A DNA stretch of 64,000 nucleotides. Source: a virus. Below are positions 54,628 through 61,982 of the stretch, piece by piece (the first letter of the stretch is position 1; every line of letters begins with the position of its first letter). The position numbers and the translations under genes were made by a program. The notes under the pieces were generated by a model. It saw nothing but the letters and a program-made list of their open reading frames with translations, was not told the origin of the DNA and did not search any database. The DNA is taken from positions 29,304 to 93,303 of IMG/VR virus record IMGVR_UViG_3300047476_001657, one strand, 5' to 3'.

Positions 54628-54837
54628 ATGATATTAGTACAATTTACAATCAAGGATAAGCCAATCTATATCAATCCAAAAACTATTGTATCAATTTCAC
54701 CAAGAGAAGAAGGAACAGAGATAACAACGGTGAATTACAATGAGTTTTACGTGGTTGACCAAAAGATTGATGCAATTATCAAAACATTCAAAACACATTC
54801 ATTAACCAAACAAATTATCAATACAACAAATGGGTAA
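54628..54837 (+). CDS. Small protein, unknown
   Basis: The 69-residue protein (MILVQFTIKDKPIYINPKTIVSISPREEG...) looks like a small beta protein. Its end overlaps the start of the next gene by 8 bases, so they are translationally coupled. It may begin the transcription unit that leads into gp46, given a weak promoter candidate in front. The function is unknown. Confidence 0.52.
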   Translation: MILVQFTIKDKPIYINPKTIVSISPREEGTEITTVNYNEFYVVDQKIDAIIKTFKTHSLTKQIINTTNG

Positions 54838-55075
54838 GAAAGAAAAAGAACACCGCAAAAAAGTAGCAAAGAGAAACGAAAGAATTGCTGCAGAAAAGAA
54901 AGAATTCCAAAAACAATACACACAACTTTTGGAACAAAAATTGAAGGAATATCAAGCAAAACTTAAAGAAAACGAACAACTTGAAAACGACCTTAAAATT
55001 AGTTTAGGTGGACAAGATTTAGGTTTCTCAATTGTTGACCCAAGTGAATTAGAACAACCCACAACCGAAGAATAG
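54830..55075 (+). CDS. Basic coiled-coil protein next to gp46
   Basis: The 81-residue protein is a single charged helix for most of its length (KKEKEHRKKVAKRNERIAA, LLEQKLKEYQAKLKENEQL), ending in an acidic tail. It starts within the previous gene and stops 3 bases before gp46. It may be a binding partner of the nuclease complex or a nucleic-acid binder; this is inference. Confidence 0.52.
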   Translation: MGKKEKEHRKKVAKRNERIAAEKKEFQKQYTQLLEQKLKEYQAKLKENEQLENDLKISLGGQDLGFSIVDPSELEQPTTEE

Positions 55076-55078
55076 AAA

Positions 55079-57451
55079 ATGGATTTATTCAATCCACCAC
55101 CAAATTTCAATTACAATTTTATGATTAAAGATATTGATTTTAACAAGTTTGATAACCCATACATTCAGGTTATATGGGAAGATTTTGCTGAAAACTTTAC
55201 TCAAGAGAAGATAAAGAGTGTAAGACATTATTTTCAAAAGAAATATAACACAACGAATGTTAATGTAATAACCAAAACTAAATCCATTGATGTTGTAAAT
55301 CAAAATGTTGATGTATCATTTAACATTCTTGATAAGAACTATCAGTACGAACTTGTTAAGTCATATTTGGAAAACAAAGGTTTAACTAATATCACAGAAG
55401 AGATTGTTAAATTAGATAATGTTGTAGATAACAAGATTTTACTAGAAGATAGTGAAATCACCCCATTCAAAAGATGGTATATCAAAAACATTGAGTTTTC
55501 CAATTTCTTATCGTATGGTGAAAATCAAAAGTTAGATTTTGAGAAATGTAATGGAATATCTGTTGTGGAATCCAATCCACCAAATTTTGGAGGAAAGACA
55601 GTATTGACTGTGGATTTACTTCTATTCTTATTCTTCAATGAAACAACAAAGACATCAAAAGCTGAAGAGATATTTAACCGATTCTCTAATAAAGATAAGG
55701 TTTATGTCAAAGGTGAAATCATCATTGATGGTGATGAATATGTAATAGTTAGAAACATAGAAAGAAAGAAGAAAAAAGATGGTGAATGGAATGTGAAAAC
55801 TGAATTGGATTTCTTTAAGAAACTAAGTGATGGGTCATTACAGAACTTCACTGGTGAACAAAGGAGAGAAACTGAAAAGTTTATCAAAACCTCCATTGGT
55901 TCAAAAGATGATTTCTTAATGACAATCTTGACAACCGCAACCAATTTGGAAGAATTAATTGATTCCAAACCAACGGCAAGGGGACAAGTATTATCCAGAT
56001 TTATGGGATTGGATTTCTTGAAAAAGAAAGAAGATACCGCAAAAGAAATCTATTCGGAGTTTTCCAAATCAATGTTATCAAATGTTTATTCAAGTGAAAA
56101 GTTAAAAACTGATAATGATAGTTACAAAGCAAGAATTATTGACCTTGAACTGGATAATAGAAAACAACAAGAAAATCTAATTGATGTTCAAAATAGAATT
56201 ATCAAAGGACAAGAATATAGAGATAACTTGTTGAAATCAAAACATACGGACATTGATGTCGAGATTGCCAATCTTAATACAGCATCGGTTGAATCGGAAA
56301 TCATTGGATTAAAAACCCAAAGACAAAGTGTTGAAAGACAATTAAAAGAACTTAAAGTGGTTGAACCCACAGAGTTTTACTCGGAACAAGAACACGACTG
56401 GTTAAAAGATGAACACAAGTTGTATTACAAAAAGATTGTTCAATTGGAACAAACAATTAAATCTATTGAAGACCTAAAATCTTCTGTTAATGGGGGAATC
56501 AAATGTGAACATTGTGGAATTGAATTAATAACCGCAGCAATAACCCAAAACAAAATATCCGAACTTGAAGGACATATCAGTCAAAAGAGTGAATATGAGG
56601 GGTTAATGAATGATTTATTAATTAGAGAAGCCAAATATGTTCTATTGAAAAAAGAATTTGATGAGTATGAAAAGAACAAACTTATTAAAGAAAAGTACGA
56701 GTTGACAATTGAGGGTTATGAATTAAAAATCAAGGGTTTGGAAGATAAGTTGGAAAAGTTCAATTCGTTACAGGATAAGATATCCACCAATAACAAAATT
56801 GAAACCCAACTTATTAAAGCCAACCTCAGAATTGATGAGTTAGATAGAGAGAAAAGTTCAGTTCAAAGAATAATTGATTCAAACAATTATCAAATTGAAA
56901 GTTTGAAGGAGAAGATTGAACAGAATATCCAAATGATTGAGAAAATCAAAATAGAATCTGAAAAGGAAAAAATCTACAAGGTATATTTGGAAATCTTCGG
57001 AAAGAATGGTGTATCAAAAATGATTATGAAAACAATGATTCCGATGTTGAATAATGAATTACAGAGATTGTTGGAAGATAGTTGTCATTTCAGATTGGAG
57101 ATTAACATTAATGATAAGAATGAGGTTGAATTTTTGATGATTGATAACAATACTCAGGTTGAAAAATTAATGTCATCTGGGTCAGGATATGAAAGGACTA
57201 TCGCATCATTGGCATTGAGAGCTGTGTTAACAAAAATATGTTCTTTACCGAAACCTAATATAGTGGTGATGGACGAAGTGTTTGGAAAGATATCAAATGA
57301 AAATCTTGAAATGGTTGGTGAGTTTTTTACTAAAATAAAGAATTATTTTGAAAAGATATTCGTTATCACTCACAATCCACTGGTTAGTAATTGGGCTGAC
57401 AATATTGTGAAAATCACCAAAGAGAATAACATCAGTAGTGTAACACAATAA
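55079..57451 (+). CDS. 46: Recombination nuclease ATPase gp46 (SbcC/Rad50-like)
   Basis: The 790-residue protein has an ATPase head with SVVESNPPNFGGKTVL (Walker A), a long coiled coil with a zinc-hook CEHCG at its middle, a signature-like LMSSGSGYERTIASLALR and Walker B IVVMDEVFGKIS. With gp47 it resects DNA ends. Unusually the ATPase starts only at about residue 134 (RWYIKNIEFSNFLSYG); the first 130 residues are an extra, polar domain not seen in typical SbcC/gp46, which begin almost at this motif. It is followed by a strong terminator. Confidence is high. Confidence 0.9.
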   Translation: MDLFNPPPNFNYNFMIKDIDFNKFDNPYIQVIWEDFAENFTQEKIKSVRHYFQKKYNTTNVNVITKTKSIDVVNQNVDVSFNILDKNYQYELVKSYLENKGLTNITEEIVKLDNVVDNKILLEDSEITPFKRWYIKNIEFSNFLSYGENQKLDFEKCNGISVVESNPPNFGGKTVLTVDLLLFLFFNETTKTSKAEEIFNRFSNKDKVYVKGEIIIDGDEYVIVRNIERKKKKDGEWNVKTELDFFKKLSDGSLQNFTGEQRRETEKFIKTSIGSKDDFLMTILTTATNLEELIDSKPTARGQVLSRFMGLDFLKKKEDTAKEIYSEFSKSMLSNVYSSEKLKTDNDSYKARIIDLELDNRKQQENLIDVQNRIIKGQEYRDNLLKSKHTDIDVEIANLNTASVESEIIGLKTQRQSVERQLKELKVVEPTEFYSEQEHDWLKDEHKLYYKKIVQLEQTIKSIEDLKSSVNGGIKCEHCGIELITAAITQNKISELEGHISQKSEYEGLMNDLLIREAKYVLLKKEFDEYEKNKLIKEKYELTIEGYELKIKGLEDKLEKFNSLQDKISTNNKIETQLIKANLRIDELDREKSSVQRIIDSNNYQIESLKEKIEQNIQMIEKIKIESEKEKIYKVYLEIFGKNGVSKMIMKTMIPMLNNELQRLLEDSCHFRLEININDKNEVEFLMIDNNTQVEKLMSSGSGYERTIASLALRAVLTKICSLPKPNIVVMDEVFGKISNENLEMVGEFFTKIKNYFEKIFVITHNPLVSNWADNIVKITKENNISSVTQ

Positions 57452-57458
57452 AAAGATT

Positions 57459-57490
57459 AAACTCACCGAAAAAAAAAGGTGGGTTTTTTT
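57459..57490 (+). terminator. Intrinsic terminator after gp46
   Basis: AAACTCACC pairs with GGTGGGTTT (one G-T pair) around a 10-base loop, followed by T residues. It separates gp46 from the sigma-factor unit. Confidence 0.85.
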
Positions 57491-57518
57491 GTTTTATTGA
57501 AAAATGGTTATATCTTTG
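57488..57518 (+). promoter_or_regulatory. Bacteroidota housekeeping-type promoter
   Basis: TTTG at 57488-57491, 19 bases, then TATCTTTG at 57511-57518 exactly matches the Bacteroidota consensus TTTG-N19-21-TAnnTTTG. The ATG at 57545 is 26 bases downstream. It would let host RNA polymerase start the sigma-factor operon. Confidence 0.75.
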
Positions 57519-57544
57519 TACTCAACAAAAAATCCCAATAGAAT

Positions 57545-58093
57545 ATGAAATACTTACTGACAGTTTTTATAGCACATGAAAATCAAGATTTATTTGCTCA
57601 ATCAGTTGCAATGGAGATTAGCCAACTTACAAAGGTGAATGGTGTTAAATACCACTACGGTCCTCAAGCTGTAATTTACACCTTTGAAACAAAAACAAAG
57701 TTTGAAACGGTAAAGTCATTCTTTGACACAATCTTAGGTGACTTATCAATTACACACATCTTAGTACCAATAAAAACTGACAAAATGTCATATTGGTTTG
57801 AAAAACAATTTGAAAAACATCTATTTGGTACGGATATTTGTAAGTCAAATGAAGAGTACTCAAAAGAAGAACAAGAAATGTTACAAGACCAAATGTTTGG
57901 TGGAACAAATATTTTTGATGACATTGATGAAGATGATGAGGATGAAGATGAAATCCAAAAAATTGTCAAAAAATCTATGGAAGTAGAAAAGAAATCCCCA
58001 TCTTTGGATGACATTTTAGACAAGATAAATGAAAAGGGGATGTCCTCCTTAACTAAGATTGAAAAAGATTTATTAAAACAATATTCAAACTAA
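57545..58093 (+). CDS. Acidic protein preceding sigma factor
   Basis: The 182-residue protein has an N-terminal beta/alpha domain (MKYLLTVFIAHENQDLFAQSVAMEI...), an Asp/Glu run (DDIDEDDEDEDEIQK) and a C-terminal segment LDDILDKINEKGMSSLTKIE, a motif that I know from the ends of Bacteroidota host proteins. It is the first gene after the host-type promoter and lies 1 base before the sigma factor, so the two are made together. It could control the sigma factor or host polymerase; this is inference. Confidence 0.6.
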   Translation: MKYLLTVFIAHENQDLFAQSVAMEISQLTKVNGVKYHYGPQAVIYTFETKTKFETVKSFFDTILGDLSITHILVPIKTDKMSYWFEKQFEKHLFGTDICKSNEEYSKEEQEMLQDQMFGGTNIFDDIDEDDEDEDEIQKIVKKSMEVEKKSPSLDDILDKINEKGMSSLTKIEKDLLKQYSN

Positions 58094-58094
58094 T

Positions 58095-58895
58095 ATGAAA
58101 GAGAAAAACACAGGTATGCCAATCAATCAAGAAGAAATTCAACAATATCTTAAGGATATTAGAAAGAAAAGAGTTATGACTCCTGAAAGGGAGAAAGAAC
58201 TTGCAGTTTTAATGAAGTCAGGTGAACTAACCCCTAAACAAGTGGAACAAGTAAATAAAGAATTATTGGAGGGTAATCTAAGATTCGTTATTACTGTGGC
58301 CAAACAATATCAAAATCAAGGATTAGATTTATCCGATCTTATTGCTGAGGGTAATTTGGGATTGATGAAAGCTATCAAGAACTTTGATTGGAACAAAGAT
58401 TTAAGATTTATTTCCTATGCTGTATGGTGGGTTAAACAATCTATTCTTCAAAGTTTGAATGACAATGCAAGAACCATTCGTCTCCCAGTGAATGTTGTTC
58501 AAGATTTACATAGAGCAAAAAAAGAAATTGATGCGAAAGGTGGTGAATTGGAAAGTAAGTTTGCTAATCTTCCATCTATGATTGATTTGGATATGGATAT
58601 CAATGAAGAAGGTGATACATTATTTGATGTATTAAAAAATGATGAGGCAGACATGCCTGATGAATCCTTTAACACGAAGGATATTCTTAAAACCAAGTTG
58701 TTAGGACTATTAACTTGTTTGGATGATAGGGAACGAGCAATTGTTGAAGATTATTTCGGATTGTCAGGTTCGCCAAGAACATTGGAAGACATTGGTGGTG
58801 ACTTTAATCTTACCAAGGAAAGAGTTCGTCAAATCAAAGAAAAATCATTGAGAAAGTTGAGAAACTTATCAGGTGATTTGTTTGAGTGGATGTAA
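58095..58895 (+). CDS. RNA polymerase sigma factor (RpoD-like)
   Basis: The 266-residue protein has region 1.2 (EIQQYLKDIRKKRVMT), region 2 (NLRFVITVAKQYQNQG, SDLIAEGNLGLMKAI, FISYAVWWVKQSI), a short region 3 (ARTIRLPVNVVQDLHRA) and region 4 (TLEDIGGDFNLTKERVRQIKEK). It is close to the Bacteroidota housekeeping sigma factor but has a reduced region 3. It would redirect host polymerase, most likely to the TATTTAT-type late promoters, as gp55 does in T4. It is co-transcribed with the acidic protein before it from a host-type promoter. The family call is very strong; the promoter target is inferred. Confidence 0.93.
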   Translation: MKEKNTGMPINQEEIQQYLKDIRKKRVMTPEREKELAVLMKSGELTPKQVEQVNKELLEGNLRFVITVAKQYQNQGLDLSDLIAEGNLGLMKAIKNFDWNKDLRFISYAVWWVKQSILQSLNDNARTIRLPVNVVQDLHRAKKEIDAKGGELESKFANLPSMIDLDMDINEEGDTLFDVLKNDEADMPDESFNTKDILKTKLLGLLTCLDDRERAIVEDYFGLSGSPRTLEDIGGDFNLTKERVRQIKEKSLRKLRNLSGDLFEWM

Positions 58896-58910
58896 TAAAC
58901 AATTAAATAA

Positions 58911-58918
58911 TATTTATA
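58911..58918 (+). promoter_or_regulatory. TATTTATA late-promoter-like motif before lysis genes
   Basis: TATTTATA lies 9 bases before the ATG at 58928, right after the sigma-factor gene. Confidence 0.45.
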
Positions 58919-58927
58919 AAATAAAAG

Positions 58928-59227
58928 ATGATGGACAAAATCGGAAAGTTTATTCAAAAACACGGACTGTTGATTGTATTATTATTGGTCGTGTTAAATA
59001 CTTGTACTGGTAGTATGAGTAAAAAAAGATTTGAAAAGAAGGTAATGGGTGAATTTGATAGTTTGAAAACTGAAATCAAAGTATTGAAACAAGAACTCCA
59101 AAAAGAAATCAAAGTTGAGGGATTGAAAGTTGAAAAAAGAATGATTCAATCAACAGACAGAAAAATTCTTGATGTTAATAGACAAGCTGAAATTGACAAA
59201 GAAATTCAACAATTAGAAAAACAATAG
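58928..59227 (+). CDS. Membrane-anchored coiled-coil protein
   Basis: The 99-residue protein has one hydrophobic segment (residues about 14-27, LLIVLLLVVLNTCTG) followed by a charged helical region with heptad-like spacing (FDSLKTEIKVLKQELQKEI). The layout fits an inner-membrane spanin-like or lysis-timing protein. It directly precedes the 4-TM protein and amidase. A second ATG follows at 58931. The lysis role is inferred from architecture and neighbours. Confidence 0.55.
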   Translation: MMDKIGKFIQKHGLLIVLLLVVLNTCTGSMSKKRFEKKVMGEFDSLKTEIKVLKQELQKEIKVEGLKVEKRMIQSTDRKILDVNRQAEIDKEIQQLEKQ

Positions 59228-60034
59228 ATGAATAACTTACTAACTTGGATTAAAGATAATCCCATCCGTTCAATGTTCCTTGTACCCATCTTTTTGGTTG
59301 CGGGAATTTCAATCTCTCACGTTGTTGCGTGGTATGATATCACAAACCCAATTAGTTGGGCAATCTATCTATCAATTGCAATTGAGATTGGTGCTATTAC
59401 AGCCCTCATTGCCGCCACACAAAGAATTAAAGGTGGAGTGTGGTTTATGTTTGGATTGGTAACATTCGTTCAAATGGTGGGAAATATATTCTATTCATAT
59501 AAAGAGATTGACCCAACAGGAGATTTATTCAAAGCGTGGGTTGAATTAACTTCACCAATCTTTGAGATGTTTGGAACTGAACCAACAGATATTATTGCAC
59601 ATAAAAGATGGTTGGCAATATTAGGTGGGGGTTTATTACCTGTAATATCATTGACATCTCTACACTTCTTTGTAAAATATGAAGAACCAAAAAAACCTAA
59701 TTTTGAGAACGATAGAGATTTGGAAATCGTATCATTAATGGATTTGGAAACTTTGGAAAAAGAAGAGGAAGTTGAAAAACCTAAAACAAAGAGGGGTAGA
59801 AAGAAAAAAGAAGTTGAAGAACCAAAAGTAGAAGATAAGGAAATTGTTTTACCTGAACCGATAGAACCTATTACTGATGATGAAATTGAAAAGTTTTGGG
59901 TTGATGAAGTAGAGATATCAAATAATGAAGAAAAAAAAGAGGTAACAGAAACTCCAATAGTTGAAACACCAAAACCAACACGTCCTACTAAACTGACATA
60001 CACAAAACCAAATGTTTCCATAGATAGAATATAA
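59228..60034 (+). CDS. Four-segment membrane protein, holin candidate
   Basis: The 268-residue protein has hydrophobic segments at about residues 15-35, 40-62, 70-88 and 130-150, then a long charged tail with TKRGRKKKE. It is adjacent (0 bases) to the coiled-coil membrane protein, and its stop overlaps the amidase start. This order suggests a holin, but its size and long tail are unusual for one, and a host-envelope protein is an alternative. No motif settles it. Confidence 0.5.
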   Translation: MNNLLTWIKDNPIRSMFLVPIFLVAGISISHVVAWYDITNPISWAIYLSIAIEIGAITALIAATQRIKGGVWFMFGLVTFVQMVGNIFYSYKEIDPTGDLFKAWVELTSPIFEMFGTEPTDIIAHKRWLAILGGGLLPVISLTSLHFFVKYEEPKKPNFENDRDLEIVSLMDLETLEKEEEVEKPKTKRGRKKKEVEEPKVEDKEIVLPEPIEPITDDEIEKFWVDEVEISNNEEKKEVTETPIVETPKPTRPTKLTYTKPNVSIDRI

Positions 60035-60624
60035 TGGACATAATAAAATACGGAGACTTTAAACCATTAGGTAAACAAAAAAAGAAGAGTCAAATAATTC
60101 TCACACATACTAGTAGAAATGTTGAGAGTTATTTGGCTTCTCTTCGTTATAGATATAATGGAAAATTTAATAGAATACCAAACTATGTAATAACTAAAGA
60201 AGGTAAAATTTTACAACTTTTAGAAAACATAGAACACACGAATTATTTCAGTGAAACTAACATCAATAGAAATGCAATAATTGTGAGTTTAGAAAATCTT
60301 GGATGGTTAGAAAAACAACCACTTCAAGACCACTACATTAATTGGATAGGTGATATTTATAAAGGAAAACCATTTGAAAGAAAATGGCGAGATTATTTTT
60401 TTTGGGATTCTTATACTGAAAAACAAATGACTAGTTTAATTTTTTTATGTAAAGAAATTTCAAATAAAATGAATATAAAAAAAGAAGTTATTGGACATAA
60501 TACAAAGATAAGTGGAATTCAAAGATTTGAAGGTATAATAACTAGAAGTAATTTGGACTCTAATTTTACGGACGTAAATCCATCATTCAATTTCGATACT
60601 TTAGAAAAAATGTTAAACTTATGA
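60034..60624 (+). CDS. N-acetylmuramoyl-L-alanine amidase (endolysin)
   Basis: The 196-residue protein looks like an amidase-2/T7-lysozyme-type enzyme: IILTHTSR with His25, YVITKEGKILQLL, NAIIVSLENLGW, and IGHN with His155, then FTDVNPSFNF with an Asp where the third zinc ligand is expected. It would cut the amide bond between MurNAc and the peptide. It lacks a signal peptide, so it needs a holin, and the 4-TM protein in front is a candidate. The start overlaps the previous stop and the end overlaps the next gene. The family call is likely. Confidence 0.75.
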   Translation: MDIIKYGDFKPLGKQKKKSQIILTHTSRNVESYLASLRYRYNGKFNRIPNYVITKEGKILQLLENIEHTNYFSETNINRNAIIVSLENLGWLEKQPLQDHYINWIGDIYKGKPFERKWRDYFFWDSYTEKQMTSLIFLCKEISNKMNIKKEVIGHNTKISGIQRFEGIITRSNLDSNFTDVNPSFNFDTLEKMLNL

Positions 60625-61232
60625 TGAACAAACATGATGAAATTAAAAAGTTATTAAAGGCAACAAAAAATATGTTAATGTCTGATAACCAACTTATTGA
60701 ATCCATTGAAATAAAAAAACAATATAATATCATTTCAGAACAAGAAATTGTATCAACATCAGGAAATATTACTAAAAAAATTGATGTAGGTTCTGCAATT
60801 GAAGACGAAATAGAATCCGATGAACTAAAATATAAAAAAAGTGGAAAGGATAAAAAACAAGCATTCAGAATATCTGGAGGGATCTTAGTTCTTCACGGTA
60901 AGAAACAATCAGAATTAGAATTAACTACTGATGAAAAAGTGGCATTCCAAGAAACAATGAATGAATTTATTGCTGAAGTTTCAGACTTAGTGGAATTTAA
61001 CCAATTGAATGTATATCACAATACTGTTGAATGGTCTGGGAAATTACTAGAGTTTAATATAGATTTTATATATATCATTGGTGAAGAGAATGGAATTTAT
61101 ATAAAAGGTGATATGATTAATGCTGATGATGAATTTTTAGATTTCATACAAAAACTTAAATCTTACTATGAAAAATTTAAATCAAAGTGGGCAAAAGTAT
61201 TAGGTAATAGAAAATTAACTAAAGTTTCTTAA
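60621..61232 (+). CDS. Virion or assembly protein, unknown
   Basis: The 203-residue protein starts MMNKHDEIKKLLKATKNML and overlaps the amidase by 4 bases. It has helical ends and a beta core (FRISGGILVLHGKKQ, LNVYHNTVEWSGKLLEFNIDFIYIIG). I do not recognise the family. It is placed before two more structural-type genes, so a virion or assembly role is likely from context. Confidence 0.55.
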   Translation: MMNKHDEIKKLLKATKNMLMSDNQLIESIEIKKQYNIISEQEIVSTSGNITKKIDVGSAIEDEIESDELKYKKSGKDKKQAFRISGGILVLHGKKQSELELTTDEKVAFQETMNEFIAEVSDLVEFNQLNVYHNTVEWSGKLLEFNIDFIYIIGEENGIYIKGDMINADDEFLDFIQKLKSYYEKFKSKWAKVLGNRKLTKVS

Positions 61233-61234
61233 AT

Positions 61235-61957
61235 ATGAGTTTAAATACTGATTTAGCTAAAAAGGTGAATAGTATGATTGGTTCTGAAATGGGTTCTTCA
61301 GTTGATACTGGGGAATTTATAAAATCAATGAATAGTGTTATGTCAACTCTTGAACAATCTGAACAAACAATTATTAAAAAAAAATTAAAAAAATCAGATA
61401 TGATTAAAAATTTATCCAAAAATCAAGGAATGACTACCCCTATTGGTAAAATATATAGTATGGGTAAAAGTGAAAATAAAGAAGCAACATCGGCTGGTGC
61501 AGCTGGTGGATTCACACCAGCATTATCGGGAGAAATGAAAGAAAAGTGGAGTCAAAAATATAAAGATTCTATTGATTGTGATAATCCAAAAGGGTTTAGT
61601 CAAAGAGCACATTGTGCTGGGAAGAAGAAATCAGATAATTTAAAAAAGGTAGAAACTAAGGAAGCTACAAGCTCAGCTTCAGCAGGTTCTTATGTTACTA
61701 CTGCGGCTTGGGCCAAATCAACAAAAAAGAAAGATTGGAGAGGTAAGAGTAAAACACAAATACCTGGTGGTAGTTTTGTTCAAGTTAAGAAAAAATGTAA
61801 AAAATTTCCTTATTGTAATCAAGGTGATATCAATGCTTTAAATATAACAAACGAGGAAAAAATGAATAAAATCATTAAGTCTTTGAGTAAAAAACATAAC
61901 ATTAGTGAGACAGTGATTAAAGATATTCTGAAAAAAGATTATTTCAAAAACAAATAA
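61235..61957 (+). CDS. Basic virion-type protein with Cys motif
   Basis: The 240-residue protein has a helical N-terminus, then repeated EATS(A/S)-type segments and DCDNPKGFSQRAHCAGKKK with two cysteines, a motif I recall from short conserved phage proteins. It also has KKKCKKFPYCNQGD and a helical end. It is very Lys-rich and may bind DNA or act as a capsid-linked protein. The start is 2 bases after the previous gene. The function is unknown. Confidence 0.55.
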   Translation: MSLNTDLAKKVNSMIGSEMGSSVDTGEFIKSMNSVMSTLEQSEQTIIKKKLKKSDMIKNLSKNQGMTTPIGKIYSMGKSENKEATSAGAAGGFTPALSGEMKEKWSQKYKDSIDCDNPKGFSQRAHCAGKKKSDNLKKVETKEATSSASAGSYVTTAAWAKSTKKKDWRGKSKTQIPGGSFVQVKKKCKKFPYCNQGDINALNITNEEKMNKIIKSLSKKHNISETVIKDILKKDYFKNK

Positions 61958-61960
61958 AGA

Positions 61961-61968
61961 TATTTATA
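61961..61968 (+). promoter_or_regulatory. TATTTATA late-promoter-like motif
   Basis: TATTTATA followed by TTAAAAAAC lies 14 bases before the ATG at 61983. Confidence 0.45.
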
Positions 61969-61982
61969 TTAAAAAACAAAAA

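Noticed and set aside
59491-60021. Minus-strand frame of 176 residues opposite the 4-TM protein
   Set aside because: It is a Ser/Phe-rich shadow of the charged tail of the plus-strand gene and has no promoter or start context.
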